From Olivibacter oleidegradans (GTDB lineage: Bacteria > Bacteroidota > Bacteroidia > Sphingobacteriales > Sphingobacteriaceae), in the NCBI RefSeq assembly GCF_042432805.1, contig NZ_JBHLWO010000002.1:1550001-1614000 (forward strand): DNA of 64,000 bases. Direction: 5' to 3'. The notes beneath the pieces were generated by a model. The model was not told where the DNA came from, made no database searches, and worked only from the letters and a program-made list of their open reading frames with translations. Shown here piece by piece: positions 1-8,833 of the stretch; position 1 is the stretch's first letter, and every line of letters starts with the position of its first letter. The position numbers and the translations under genes were made by a program.

Positions 1-717
1 GAGGATATTTATAGAGATATCTAGTCGATCGCCAAAACGAATTTTCTCTAATTCGATATAATGCTGTATGTATTCTATTTCGTTAATGAGTGGTACAGTG
101 TTTTCCTTTGCCTGGTATAAATTATAATCTAAAAAAGACGAAAGGCGATGAATAAGATCTGCCGCCTTCGGTTTTTGCTGAATGGAAAATGAGTAAATAT
201 TATTTAAGGTATTAAAAATAAAATGAGGATGAACCTGTAGCTTAAGCAACTCCAATTCAGACCTGATCATTTCTTTCTGAAGGGTTGCATTGAGTTTTTG
301 TTGTTCGTAATAAGAACGAAAAAAATAGATAAGTGAATATAAACCAACAATAAGGTACATATTAACAAAATCGATAATAAGCTTAGGTACATAGAAAAAA
401 GGCAATAACATTCCTTCGGGGTAGTATAGTGGATATGTGTGATAGTAATAAAATAACCTTCTTATCATCAGCAGCACGAACATGGTTAGCATAGAGGCAA
501 TCCAAAACAAGCGTTTGCGGCTCTTCAGATAGAATTTAGCGAAATAGACATGTACCGTTAGGATGGCCGCAATAAAGGTGGTAGGTACCATTACACAAGC
601 TGAAATAAAATATCGCCTATACTCTCCGCTCATGGATGGAACACTTAGCCATTCGTATAGAAAATATAATGTCCAGAAAAGAATAATAAAAATGTATTGG
701 TTATTTAACTTTTTCAT
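1..717 (-). CDS. LytS/YehU-type sensor histidine kinase, 3' end cut off by the window edge
   Basis: About 239 N-terminal residues are readable on the minus strand from an ATG at 717-715. The first half is strongly hydrophobic, with about four membrane segments. After a short linker (YYEQQKLNATLQKEMIRSEL) comes the family hallmark QVHPHFIFNTLNNIYS, in which the histidine is the expected phosphoacceptor, then the conserved IEYIQHYIELEKIRFGDRL segment of the His_kinase family (PF06580). The C-terminal ATPase domain lies outside the window. In Bacteroidota such kinases usually pair with a LytTR response regulator, which would be further left and is not visible. The gene is divergent from the secreted PepSY-like gene at 927, so the two may share control; that is inference. 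Confidence 0.9.
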   Translation of the reverse strand, partial: MKKLNNQYIFIILFWTLYFLYEWLSVPSMSGEYRRYFISACVMVPTTFIAAILTVHVYFAKFYLKSRKRLFWIASMLTMFVLLMIRRLFYYYHTYPLYYPEGMLLPFFYVPKLIIDFVNMYLIVGLYSLIYFFRSYYEQQKLNATLQKEMIRSELELLKLQVHPHFIFNTLNNIYSFSIQQKPKAADLIHRLSSFLDYNLYQAKENTVPLINEIEYIQHYIELEKIRFGDRLDISINIL

Positions 718-926
718 CACCGGTTATGGAACTAGTCATTTTAAATCTAAGTTACCTAATATATCCGTCGAACGCCATTTTTTTTGTCATACGGCAGTTT
801 TCGAACGACAAACGACTTATATCAAGACATATTATCATTTAGGCTAAAAACATGTCGTATATCTAAAAAAAATTGCTGATCTATAAATGATACCTTTCTT
901 TTGTTTTAAATCAATGCTATTTGATC

Positions 927-1460
927 ATGAAAAGTTTATTATTAAAAACGGCGATAACTTTTATGGTAATGGTTATCGTGATCATCGGTACGACCGATGG
1001 CAGGGCACAAATGCTTGTTGCGCAAAACGGATCGGAAATAGGGGAAGATTTAGACGCCCCACTTAATACCGTACTCACCTCAATCGGATCGTCTAACTCA
1101 AGGCTTGTACTGAAACATTTTAATAAGCATTTTTATAATATTTCTGACGCTCGATGGTACAAAGTAAATGATGGCCTGGTTACCAAGTTTAAACAGGAAA
1201 CCATTCCCTATACGGTAAGTTATAGTGCAACAGGTATATGGAAACACACGATTAAATACCTGAATGAATCCGCTACTCCAGAAGATCTAAAAAAAATTAT
1301 TCGTTCAAAATTTGATGGTTATTCTGTTTTACGTGCACGAGAAATTCAGATTCCGGGTACCGTTATTTACCTTGTTCAAATACAAAAAGACAAGCACTAT
1401 AAAGAAATTTCGGTACATAACAAGCGTATTCGCACACTAAAGAGCTTATACCCGCTTTAG
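927..1460 (+). CDS. secreted PepSY-like (BLIP-type) periplasmic protein
   Basis: A protein of 177 residues with a typical N-terminal signal peptide (MKSLLLKTAITFMVMVIVIIG...) and a likely cleavage near GRAQ. The mature part has the pattern F...ISDARWYKVNDGLVTKF....YTVSYSATGIWKHTIKYL followed by a helix and a second strand set, resembling the PepSY-like putative beta-lactamase-inhibitor fold common in Bacteroidota secreted proteins. No catalytic residues are apparent. An in-frame TTG lies two codons upstream (921), but the ATG at 927 gives a normal signal peptide. It sits divergently from the LytS kinase gene, an arrangement that suggests an envelope-sensing role, though nothing in the sequence proves it. 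It could also be described simply as a hypothetical exported protein. Confidence 0.7.
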   Translation: MKSLLLKTAITFMVMVIVIIGTTDGRAQMLVAQNGSEIGEDLDAPLNTVLTSIGSSNSRLVLKHFNKHFYNISDARWYKVNDGLVTKFKQETIPYTVSYSATGIWKHTIKYLNESATPEDLKKIIRSKFDGYSVLRAREIQIPGTVIYLVQIQKDKHYKEISVHNKRIRTLKSLYPL

Positions 1461-1542
1461 CTTAGCATCTCATTTCACAGATTGTTAGCCCCGATTATCA
1501 AATTGACGGAATAGTAGTAATCATAATAGGTTGGTTTCCGGT

Positions 1543-1572
1543 AAAAAGAAAAGCCCGATAACTAGTCGGGCC
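1543..1572 (-). terminator. intrinsic terminator of tRNA-Ser
   Basis: Read on the minus strand, the arms GCCCGA (1571-1566) and TCGGGC (1558-1553) form a 6-bp stem around a 7-nt loop. A T-rich tract TTTTCTTTTT follows immediately. It lies 9 bp past the tRNA 3' end. Confidence 0.85.
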
Positions 1573-1580
1573 TGTTTTCG

Positions 1581-1669
1581 CGGAGAGTGAGAGATTCGAA
1601 CTCTCGATACCCTTTTGAGGTATACACACTTTCCAGGCGTGCTCCTTAAACCACTCGGACAACTCTCCG
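1581..1669 (-). tRNA. tRNA-Ser(GGA)
   Basis: On the minus strand this 89-nt segment folds as a class II tRNA. The acceptor stem is CGGAGAG/CTCTCCG, with a D-arm GTCCGAGTGGTTTAAGGAGC, anticodon loop CTGGAAA with anticodon GGA, a long variable arm (TATACCTCAAAAGGGTATC) and the T-arm GAGAGTTCGAATCTCTC. The long variable arm and the GGA anticodon identify serine. CCA is not encoded, as usual in this phylum. A promoter lies just upstream and a terminator just downstream. Confidence 0.96.
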
Positions 1670-1693
1670 TTTATCCCTTACCTTGAAGGACTG

Positions 1694-1725
1694 CAAAAAT
1701 AGGAGTTTTGGCGTATTTGCCAAAA
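1694..1725 (-). promoter_or_regulatory. Bacteroidota-type promoter of tRNA-Ser
   Basis: On the minus strand, TATTTTTG (1701-1694) matches the -7 consensus TAnnTTTG. TTTTG (1725-1721) supplies a -33 element, with a 19-nt spacer. The predicted start is about 7 nt downstream of the -7 box, roughly 18 nt before the tRNA. The -33 element lies inside an inverted repeat TTTTGGC-6 nt-GCCAAAA (1706-1725). Confidence 0.7.
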
Positions 1726-2004
1726 TAAAAATGTATTTTTCGGCTAATGTGAATTTGGTGACCGGGGCGAAAGGGTACTAAAAATGCTGTCCTATAAAAA
1801 ATGTACTAAATCTCATACATTTCAGCGTACTATCCCCCCTTATTGTATAGCCATCACCAACTTCTTGCTTATCTGCCCTTATTAGCGATCGGTTTAGTTA
1901 ATAAATGTTAAAGTTCGCTATTGCTAAGCTTTCTACATATTCCTTGGAATGTTTTTTGCCTAAGGGCACATAGAATCGCGGAAAGATTTTTAACAATCTA
2001 ACTG
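1726..2004. other. intergenic stretch without a recognised gene
   Basis: Together with the tRNA promoter this makes a 335-bp stretch between the tRNA and the lipoprotein at 2005. It is AT-rich, with stop codons in all frames and no convincing hairpin or RNA gene. It presumably contains the promoter of the gene at 2005, but no clear TAnnTTTG box was found at the right distance. Confidence 0.5.
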
Positions 2005-2301
2005 ATGAAATTGATAATAAATTGTTTGATCGCCTTAGCCTTATGCTCCTGTAGCAAGGATAACTTTGAAATAGAGACAGAAACGGATATATATACGTGG
2101 AATCGCGAATTATATCGCATAACGCCTTCCTATAAATACATTAATAATGTTCGCATCTCCGATGAACCCAAAGAAGAGTTTGTTTCTTATGACGTAATTA
2201 AATTAAGCTCACAACAAGCGCAACAACAACAAGACAGTCTTTTTCAAGCGTCCAACGGTAAATATCTATATCGTTTTAAAAAAGTCAGTACACACAAATA
2301 A
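2005..2301 (+). CDS. small hypothetical lipoprotein
   Basis: A protein of 98 residues whose N-terminus MKLIINCLIALALCSCSKDN is a clear lipoprotein signal: a short positive start, a hydrophobic core and a lipobox ending at cysteine. The lysine and aspartate after the cysteine do not decide which membrane it goes to. The rest is polar, with a run of glutamines (SSQQAQQQQDS) and no recognised domain. It stands alone between the tRNA and the convergent DUF423 gene. The function is unknown; the lipoprotein nature is the only supported statement. Confidence 0.6.
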   Translation: MKLIINCLIALALCSCSKDNFEIETETDIYTWNRELYRITPSYKYINNVRISDEPKEEFVSYDVIKLSSQQAQQQQDSLFQASNGKYLYRFKKVSTHK

Positions 2302-2366
2302 CAGTCAGGCATTAACTATTCGACAGTAAGATAAGATTCCTTCAAAGTAATATGGAAAGTTTATAG

Positions 2367-2738
2367 TTACTTTGAAAGAACCTGATAGAGCAATAAAGCC
2401 CATCCAATTACCAAGAAAAGTCCACCAAGAGGGGTGATGGGCCCTAAAAAACGTAGTTTACGACCGAACGCAGAGCTGAGACACAAACCATAAATACTGA
2501 ATGAAAACAAGATGACACCAACAATAAATAGTATACTAATTGTTTGAAATAGTGCCACATCTTTGTATAGTTCACCTATACCTATCAAAACAATTGCATG
2601 GTACATTTGGTATCTTACACCGGTTTCAAAACTTTGCTGTTGGTCAACCGTAAATTTCTTTTTCAAAGCATGAGCACCAAAGGCTCCCAATATTACGGCA
2701 AGGAGGCCAAAAGCAGCGCCAAAAATTTGAGCAACCAT
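2367..2738 (-). CDS. DUF423 family membrane protein (YgdD-like)
   Basis: A protein of 123 residues with four hydrophobic segments. The N-terminal signature GAAFGLLAVILGAFGAHALKKK and the following FETGVRYQMYHAIVLI are the conserved parts of the DUF423 family, whose members include E. coli YgdD and which are about 120-130 residues long. The C-terminal segment (GPITPLGGLFLVIGWALLL) also matches family organisation. The biochemical role of the family is not established. It is the last gene of a minus-strand group downstream of the flavin monooxygenase gene, with a 38-bp gap, so cotranscription is possible. Confidence 0.88.
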   Translation of the reverse strand: MVAQIFGAAFGLLAVILGAFGAHALKKKFTVDQQQSFETGVRYQMYHAIVLIGIGELYKDVALFQTISILFIVGVILFSFSIYGLCLSSAFGRKLRFLGPITPLGGLFLVIGWALLLYQVLSK

Positions 2739-2776
2739 CTGTTTTTATTTATTAGTCAAGTCATTTAGCATTATTC

Positions 2777-3775
2777 TTATATGCCCTGTAACGCTTCTTT
2801 CAGTATGGTAAAAGAGGCAAGCCTTTTATTCAGATCATAGATATAACTAGTGGCCATCAACTCATTGATACCCATCTCGGCAATAAAGGCCGATAATTGT
2901 CGGCTCAAGGTATCTTTGCTACCCACAAAAGTACAAGCAGTCATATTATTTACCGCTTGCTGGACCTCGGGGCTCCATGCCAGGGCCAAAGAAGGATTCG
3001 GTGGTTGCAATGGCTGCCGTTGATCCGTCAAAATGCCAATAAACATCCGATACAAACTGGAGGAAAGAAACTCCGCCTCCTCGTCCGTATCTGCTCCAAT
3101 AACATTAACACAAGCCATAACATAGGGTTCGTTCAGATGTTCTGAAGGACGGAATTCTCGTTTATATATGGAAACGGCTGCTCGAAATTGAGCGGGTGCA
3201 AAATGGGATGCAAAGGCATAAGGTAAGCCTAAACGCGCTGCTAAATGTGCACTATCCGTGCTTGAGCCCAATATCCATATTGGAATATCAAGTCCTTCAC
3301 CGGGAAATGCTCGAACCTTGCTGTCCACATTATCTCCACTTAAAAACTGTTGCAACTCTTTGACATCATCGGGAAACTGAAAAGCGGCGTGCATATTATT
3401 TTTCCGCAAAGCCATGGCTGTCAGCTGATCTGTGCCAGGTGCTCGCCCCAAACCTAAGTCGATACGTCCAGGATATAGTGTTTCTAAGGTTCCGAACTGT
3501 TCTGCAACAATCAACGGCGTATGATTGGGTAGCATAACTCCACCGGATCCCACCCTAATTGTCTTAGTACGACCAGCGACGTGGCCAATTAATACGGCTG
3601 TAGCGGAACTGGCTATATGTTCCATATTGTGGTGCTCCGCTAGCCAAATTCGACGATAACCTAATTCTTCGATGTGCTGGGCTACTCTTACGCTGCTTTC
3701 TATTGCTGTTCCTGCATCCCCCCCTTCCACTACTACTGCCAGCTCTAGAGCTGATAAAGGAATTTGTTCTGTCAT
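2777..3775 (-). CDS. LLM-class flavin-dependent oxidoreductase
   Basis: A protein of 332 residues, the usual size for single-domain luciferase-like monooxygenases. Recognisable stretches are the N-terminal YRRIWLAEHHNMEHIASSATAVLIGHVAGRTKTIRVGSGGVMLPNH and the barrel segment LYPGRIDLGLGRAPGTD, both diagnostic of the MsnO8-type bacterial luciferase family. Such enzymes use reduced flavin supplied by a separate reductase to oxidise small organic substrates; the substrate here cannot be read from sequence. The start ATG at 3775 gives an intact first strand. It precedes the DUF423 gene on the same strand and follows the unrelated secreted protein gene at 4486 with a 69-bp gap. Confidence 0.88.
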   Translation of the reverse strand: MTEQIPLSALELAVVVEGGDAGTAIESSVRVAQHIEELGYRRIWLAEHHNMEHIASSATAVLIGHVAGRTKTIRVGSGGVMLPNHTPLIVAEQFGTLETLYPGRIDLGLGRAPGTDQLTAMALRKNNMHAAFQFPDDVKELQQFLSGDNVDSKVRAFPGEGLDIPIWILGSSTDSAHLAARLGLPYAFASHFAPAQFRAAVSIYKREFRPSEHLNEPYVMACVNVIGADTDEEAEFLSSSLYRMFIGILTDQRQPLQPPNPSLALAWSPEVQQAVNNMTACTFVGSKDTLSRQLSAFIAEMGINELMATSYIYDLNKRLASFTILKEALQGI

Positions 3776-3844
3776 AGTTCAACAAATGTAGCCTTTAAGG
3801 TGAGTTACCGCTGTAAGCTTTAAGTCAAATTCTATTATAAAATG

Positions 3845-4486
3845 TCAGCCGTCTTTCAGAATCACTCCCCGCTCCGTTCTCATGATTTCCATTAATTGAA
3901 GAACATGCCGACGAATACTTAAAGGCAGTGCAGCGTAGCTCTTATCAAATTTCAACGTACGGCAGGCATCCAACGCGCATTCCTGCGCACGAACGCCAAT
4001 CTTCGCGGTTTTATAAAAAACAAATATCTTGACTCGTAGCGGTTCTTCATCCGATTTATCCTTCCCTTTATAAGAAGCATAAACGACTACAGGATCGATA
4101 TACCCATCGCCATCTAAATCTGTAAAAGAACAATAGGATGTCCAGAAACGAATATCTCCTTCTTCCTCCTTTATAAAGTCCTTAAATTCTGTTTTTTTTA
4201 AATACCCGCCGTGATCCTGTAAGTATAAAATCCCCTTAATGGATGAATTAGTAGCTGTGTCACTCCCAGCCACATAATTATTTTCCAAAAGCAACATATC
4301 CCATAAACCACCTCCATCTCTATATTCAAAGCCACGGAATACAGGCATATCTAAATCACCTTCATAAGCAATTTCGTCTATTTCGGCAGCATTTAAGATT
4401 CTTATCTCTTGGGCAAATGATACGGCTATAAACAACATTGTACCAACCAGGCATATTACTTTTAAGAAAATCTTCCTATTCTTCAT
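3845..4486 (-). CDS. exported protein of the M949_RS01915-like type, function unknown
   Basis: A protein of 213 residues with a signal peptide (MKNRKIFLKVICLVGTMLFIAVSFAQE). The mature part contains an FG-GAP-like aspartate-rich turn, SFTDLDGDGYIDPVVVYASY, typical of a small calcium-binding or beta-propeller-like repeat, preceded by GGYLKKTEFKDFIKEEEGDIRFWTSYCSF. This arrangement recalls Bacteroidota proteins annotated as M949_RS01915 family surface polysaccharide biosynthesis proteins, but that name rests on weak evidence and I attach it only tentatively. Three cysteines occur in the mature chain. The gene is transcribed away from the HAD hydrolase at 4576. Confidence 0.6.
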   Translation of the reverse strand: MKNRKIFLKVICLVGTMLFIAVSFAQEIRILNAAEIDEIAYEGDLDMPVFRGFEYRDGGGLWDMLLLENNYVAGSDTATNSSIKGILYLQDHGGYLKKTEFKDFIKEEEGDIRFWTSYCSFTDLDGDGYIDPVVVYASYKGKDKSDEEPLRVKIFVFYKTAKIGVRAQECALDACRTLKFDKSYAALPLSIRRHVLQLMEIMRTERGVILKDG

Positions 4487-4575
4487 TAGAGCAAATAGAT
4501 TTGGTATTTAATCACCACAAAACTAACTTAGTCAAATTGATTAATAAATAGCCATTTTCAAGTATTTCACCAGCC

Positions 4576-5229
4576 ATGATAAAAAAAATAAAAGCAGTTA
4601 TTTTTGATCTTGATGGAACGATCGCTAATACGCTTCCACTTTGCATTCGAGCTTTCCGTGAGTCTATAGAGCCACTAATTGGCCAATCAATTTCGGATCA
4701 GGAAATCATCTCTACTTTCGGCCCTTCAGAAGAAGGGACTATTATGGCCCTGGCTCCGGCGCATTATCAACAAGGCGTTTCCAACTATTTAAGTAATTAC
4801 GAAGTATTACATGAAATATGTCCACAACCGTTTGAAGGTATACGTGAAATGCTGGCTGACCTAAAAAAGCATCAGGTTGAAACGGCTCTTGTGACAGGAA
4901 AAGGAGCACTGAGCACCGCCATTTCCCTAAAGCGTTTTGATCTTCTTTCTTTTTTTAAGTTGATCGAAACCGGGTCGCCGAAAGGGCCAAGAAAAGTTGA
5001 GGGTATTCAAGCTGTACTAAATCATATGCCTGATTTTAAGAAAACCGAGGTCATTTATGTTGGCGATGCTCCCAGCGATATAACAGCCTGTAAGGACGTT
5101 GGCATTCCCATTGTAGCGGCGGCTTGGGCAGAGACTGCAGAGGCTGATAAACTACGAGCCTTAGCACCCGACTTTATGTTTTATGACGTTAAAGATTTTC
5201 ATGGATGGCTGCTTGAAAAAGTTAAATGA
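4576..5229 (+). CDS. HAD-superfamily hydrolase, phosphoglycolate phosphatase-like
   Basis: A protein of 217 residues with all HAD motifs in order: motif I FDLDGTIAN (nucleophile aspartate and acid/base aspartate), motif II ALVTGKG, a lysine in SPKGPRKVEG, and motif III YVGDAPSDITACKDVGIPIVAAAW. A helical cap of about 60 residues sits between motifs I and II, as in the PGP/Gph and beta-phosphoglucomutase group. It should dephosphorylate a small cytosolic phosphate ester; the exact substrate is not readable. It stands alone on the plus strand, with about 130 bp before the MprF-like gene. Confidence 0.85.
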   Translation: MIKKIKAVIFDLDGTIANTLPLCIRAFRESIEPLIGQSISDQEIISTFGPSEEGTIMALAPAHYQQGVSNYLSNYEVLHEICPQPFEGIREMLADLKKHQVETALVTGKGALSTAISLKRFDLLSFFKLIETGSPKGPRKVEGIQAVLNHMPDFKKTEVIYVGDAPSDITACKDVGIPIVAAAWAETAEADKLRALAPDFMFYDVKDFHGWLLEKVK

Positions 5230-5358
5230 AGGTGGTACTTGTTACGGAAAATCTCTATTATCAGCCTATTGACAAAAGTATGTCGCCACGTATCCAAAAC
5301 ACAAACTTAGTATTATCTTAAAATGAAGTTTATTAAGTTTAACAAGATTTGAACCTAA

Positions 5359-7941
5359 ATGAGCAGCTTAATAAATCGTTTTAAACAACATAACTATTAC
5401 GTAAAGGAAATCATAGGTCTCCTTTTTGTCCTATTTGGCATTTACTTTTTAAAACAGCAGCGTGAAGAGCTGATCAAAGTAAAAGAAACGACCGTTCAAA
5501 GCGACCCTTTATGGGTACTAATTGGCATCATCGGTGTACTTCTATATATCCTACTCCAAGCTCTCATGTATGTCCATAGTTTCAAAACGGTTGGAAAAAC
5601 ATTATCTATCCGACTAGCCACGCAGCTGTTCCTCAAAAGAAACTTATTAAGTGTATTCCTCCCGGGAGGCGGCGTGACATCCTTAGCTTTTTTTACGAAA
5701 GAAATTGAACGAACGGGCATCAGTAAAACAAAGATAAATTTTGCTTCCTATATATACGGTGTTATCGGAATCATATCAGTTGTCTTATTCGCCTTTCCGG
5801 TTATCCTATACATTTCTTTTACAAATCAACGCTATGGAGGTGAATGGGAAACCTTATTGGCTCTCTGTTTGCTGCTATTTTTGATCGGTTATATCAGTTA
5901 TGATATTTATGTTGAAGGCAGCTTCTATAGATGGCTATTACCGCGCTTCCCCGCACTTGAGGCAGTTGTTTTAGAACTTAAAAACGGACATTTCAGCAAA
6001 CAACAACTAGGTTTAACATTGCTCTATTCCATATTGATTGAACTGGTTGGAATAATCCATTTACTATTGGCTATGAAAGCTCTCCATTTACAATACGATG
6101 TATCGGCTGCTATACTCGGCTATGTAATTGCAACCTTGTTCCTTTGTATTTCACCTTTTTTAAGGGGGCTTGGAGCCGTCGAAGTATCTTTAGTAGTGGT
6201 GCTCAACCGATTCGATTTTAGTACTACAGAGTCACTTTCCATTACTTTTCTATATCGTCTTTTTGAATTTTGGCTACCGCTTCTACTGGGTGTTTTTAGC
6301 TTCGTTTTTCAAAAGGGTAATTTAATTTTACGCATTTTTCCGTCTGTACTACTTTTCACACTGGGAATCGTCAATATCGCTTCTGTATTAACGCCTGCTA
6401 TAGCGAGTAGAGTTAAAACACTGCATCGCTTCATTCCAAATGATACGATTCACTTCTCTAACTACATGGTTTTGCTGATCGGACTACTGCTGCTTATCTG
6501 CTCGGCATTTTTAATTAAAGGGTTAAGAAATGCTTGGCTAATTGCACTACTACTTAGTTCTTTATCTTTTATCGGTCATCTTACCAAGGCGATCGACTAT
6601 GAAGAGGCCTCTTTGGCACTGTTCACAATCGTCACGTTATCTGTTACCTATAAACAATATTACATCAAAGGTGATAAGAAGCTTCAAACATTTAGTATCA
6701 CTACCTCCCTCATCGTTATTTGTGCTGTATTAATCTATGGAACAATAGGCTTTTATCTTTTAAAAGCCAATCACTTTCATGAAAATTTTTCAATTCTTGA
6801 CTCGTTTGTTAACACCCTGGCTTGTCTTATTCTAGTAGACACCACTTATCTAAATCCACATACGGAATTTGCCAGACTATTTGTTTATTCCATTAATTTA
6901 TTCGGTGCTCTTGCCATCTTAATGTTATTCTATTCATTCATCCAACCCTATATTTTTAAAACTAAAAGAAACGAAGAAGAATTGATTAGAGCACATGCAG
7001 TGATTACCAATTACGGAAAATCAGCGGTTGATCATTTTAAGCTTGCCAATGACAAGCTATTCTTCTTTCCTGCGGATATAGATTCCATGATCGCGTATAA
7101 AATAGCCAATAGCTTCGCTGTTGTCTTACATGAACCGGTATGCTTTGACTCACCACTAGTTAAGGAGCAAACAATTTATGCATTTGAAAGATTCTGCCAG
7201 CAAAATAGTCTAAAAGCCATTTATTATCGTGTGGATGAGGATAATTTAGAATTCTATAGATCAATTAAGAAAAAAGCACTTCCTATCGGGCAAGAGGCAA
7301 TTGTCGACTTAAGCCGATTTAACCTGGAAGGTAAAAGCAACAAATCCTTAAGAAATGCCTTGAATAATATCGAAAAGAAGGGTTTTATTACGAAGATTTA
7401 CACGCCACCAATAAAAGATGGCTTGCTCCAAAAATTAAAGTCGGTCTCAGACGAATGGCTGATTATGCTCAATCGGGAAGAAATGGTTTTCTCTCAGGGG
7501 GCTTTTAATGAGACAGAATTGAAACAGCACACCATTATTACCTTAGAGAATACGGATGAAAAGGTCGTGAGCTTTCTAAATATTATACCGGATTATATGC
7601 CCGGTGAGACTACTTATGATCTTATTAGAAAAACAGCCGACGCCCCTAGCGGAAATATGGATTGTATTCTTATAAAACTAATAGAGTATGCTCAACAACA
7701 AGGGTTCAAATCTTTGAACATGGGCTTAGCTCCTTTTTCCGGTATTGACTCACCGACGGATATACCACAACGGACCATTAAGTTCGCCTACGAAAAACTG
7801 CAACAATTCAAACATTACAAAGGCTTAAGAGAGTTTAAAGACAAATATAATCCCACATGGCACACTAAGTATTTAATCTACTCAAACGACTACGATCTCC
7901 TGCATATCCCCCTTGCTTTAAATAAAGTGATGAAAGCTTAA
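5359..7941 (+). CDS. MprF-like protein: flippase-type membrane domain plus DUF2156 aminoacyltransferase domain
   Basis: A protein of 860 residues, the size of full-length bifunctional MprF. The N-terminal 500 or so residues contain about a dozen membrane segments, including the UPF0104-type core (FLPGGGVTSLAFFTKEIERTG, and SPFLRGLGAVEVSLVVVLNRF). The C-terminal part from about residue 540 is soluble and matches DUF2156: FFFPADIDSMIAYKIANSFAVVL, SLRNALNNIEKKGF, and FKSLNMGLAPFSGID near the end. In Firmicutes, MprF adds lysine or alanine from tRNA to phosphatidylglycerol and flips the product, lowering surface charge and raising resistance to cationic peptides. Whether the lipid acceptor is the same in this phylum is not shown. 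The gene is monocistronic, upstream of the efflux regulator genes. Confidence 0.85.
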   Translation: MSSLINRFKQHNYYVKEIIGLLFVLFGIYFLKQQREELIKVKETTVQSDPLWVLIGIIGVLLYILLQALMYVHSFKTVGKTLSIRLATQLFLKRNLLSVFLPGGGVTSLAFFTKEIERTGISKTKINFASYIYGVIGIISVVLFAFPVILYISFTNQRYGGEWETLLALCLLLFLIGYISYDIYVEGSFYRWLLPRFPALEAVVLELKNGHFSKQQLGLTLLYSILIELVGIIHLLLAMKALHLQYDVSAAILGYVIATLFLCISPFLRGLGAVEVSLVVVLNRFDFSTTESLSITFLYRLFEFWLPLLLGVFSFVFQKGNLILRIFPSVLLFTLGIVNIASVLTPAIASRVKTLHRFIPNDTIHFSNYMVLLIGLLLLICSAFLIKGLRNAWLIALLLSSLSFIGHLTKAIDYEEASLALFTIVTLSVTYKQYYIKGDKKLQTFSITTSLIVICAVLIYGTIGFYLLKANHFHENFSILDSFVNTLACLILVDTTYLNPHTEFARLFVYSINLFGALAILMLFYSFIQPYIFKTKRNEEELIRAHAVITNYGKSAVDHFKLANDKLFFFPADIDSMIAYKIANSFAVVLHEPVCFDSPLVKEQTIYAFERFCQQNSLKAIYYRVDEDNLEFYRSIKKKALPIGQEAIVDLSRFNLEGKSNKSLRNALNNIEKKGFITKIYTPPIKDGLLQKLKSVSDEWLIMLNREEMVFSQGAFNETELKQHTIITLENTDEKVVSFLNIIPDYMPGETTYDLIRKTADAPSGNMDCILIKLIEYAQQQGFKSLNMGLAPFSGIDSPTDIPQRTIKFAYEKLQQFKHYKGLREFKDKYNPTWHTKYLIYSNDYDLLHIPLALNKVMKA

Positions 7942-7975
7942 CGCAATAAGCAACGCCTTTTTTTGGGCAAGGGCA

Positions 7976-7995
7976 CTTCAAATTTTTTTCAAAAT
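7976..7995 (+). promoter_or_regulatory. putative response-regulator operator, copy 1
   Basis: Two heptamers, TTCAAAT (7977-7983) and TTCAAAA (7988-7994), lie exactly 11 bp apart, as expected for an OmpR-family dimer on direct repeats. They are about 140 bp upstream of the regulator gene at 8135. The same arrangement recurs at 10195-10214 before the efflux operon. Confidence 0.6.
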
Positions 7996-8134
7996 TAGTC
8001 TCTATCTTGTGCTCTATTTAGCGTTTTGTTAATTTATTCTGTGGAAACCGATAAGTTTAAGCGATAATTGGCTATAAAGTATATTTTTAAGTCCCCGCAT
8101 CCGGTTTGCTCATCAGATGTAAAACTAGTCGTAA

Positions 8135-8818
8135 ATGAAAATTTTGGTAATAGAAGACAATAAAGAACTCGCTAGCAGTATTCATGATTACCTAGCTGGA
8201 GAAAATTATATCTGTGAGCTGGCTTTTAGCGCAACCGAAGCGCGCGAAAAATTGCTCTTCTTTACCTACGACTGTATAATTCTTGATATTATGCTTCCGG
8301 ATGGAAACGGGCTCGAGTTGCTCAACTTGGTAAAAGAAGAACACATCAACGGTTCTATATTGATTATTTCTGCCAAAGGAGCGCTAGATGATAAAATAAA
8401 GGGCCTAGAAGAAGGAGCCGATGATTATCTTACCAAACCTTTTCACTTGCCGGAACTTCATGCACGTCTGAGAGCCATACATCGAAGAAAAAATCTAGAC
8501 GGCAATAATATCATCTCTTTTAAGGAAATCACGTTAAATACTAATACCTTTGAATTAAAAATACATGGAAAAGCACTAGATGCGACCAGAAAGGAGTTTG
8601 AGCTTCTTCTTTATTTTCTGGTAAACAAAAATAGAGTTTTATCACGACAAGCTATTGCCAACCACCTTTGGGGCGATTACACGGATAATCTTAGCAATGT
8701 AGACTTTGTTTACCAGCACGTTAAGAATCTCCGAAAAAAAATCAATATGGCGGGTGGCGACGATTACATTGACACAATTTATGGTTTAGGATATAAGTTC
8801 AACACAAACAAGGGTTGA
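8135..8818 (+). CDS. OmpR-family response regulator of the efflux operon
   Basis: A protein of 227 residues. The receiver domain (1-115) has the acidic pair Glu7/Asp8, phosphoacceptor Asp51 in ILDIMLPDG, Ser79 and Lys101 in YLTKPF. The C-terminal winged helix (about 130-225) has EFELLLYFLVNKNRVLSRQAIANHLWGD and ends in the typical DYIDTIYGLGYKF hairpin. It is followed after 15 bp by its kinase. The TTCAAA direct repeat present both upstream of this gene and upstream of the TolC-RND-adaptor operon suggests that it controls itself and the pump. This resembles QseB/CzcR-type regulators of metal or drug efflux, but the inducing signal is unknown. Confidence 0.95.
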   Translation: MKILVIEDNKELASSIHDYLAGENYICELAFSATEAREKLLFFTYDCIILDIMLPDGNGLELLNLVKEEHINGSILIISAKGALDDKIKGLEEGADDYLTKPFHLPELHARLRAIHRRKNLDGNNIISFKEITLNTNTFELKIHGKALDATRKEFELLLYFLVNKNRVLSRQAIANHLWGDYTDNLSNVDFVYQHVKNLRKKINMAGGDDYIDTIYGLGYKFNTNKG

Positions 8819-8833
8819 TATAAATTCCAGATA

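Noticed and set aside
563..847. Open frame of 94 codons on the plus strand near the left edge
   Set aside because: It lies opposite the LytS kinase gene, which has clear family motifs.
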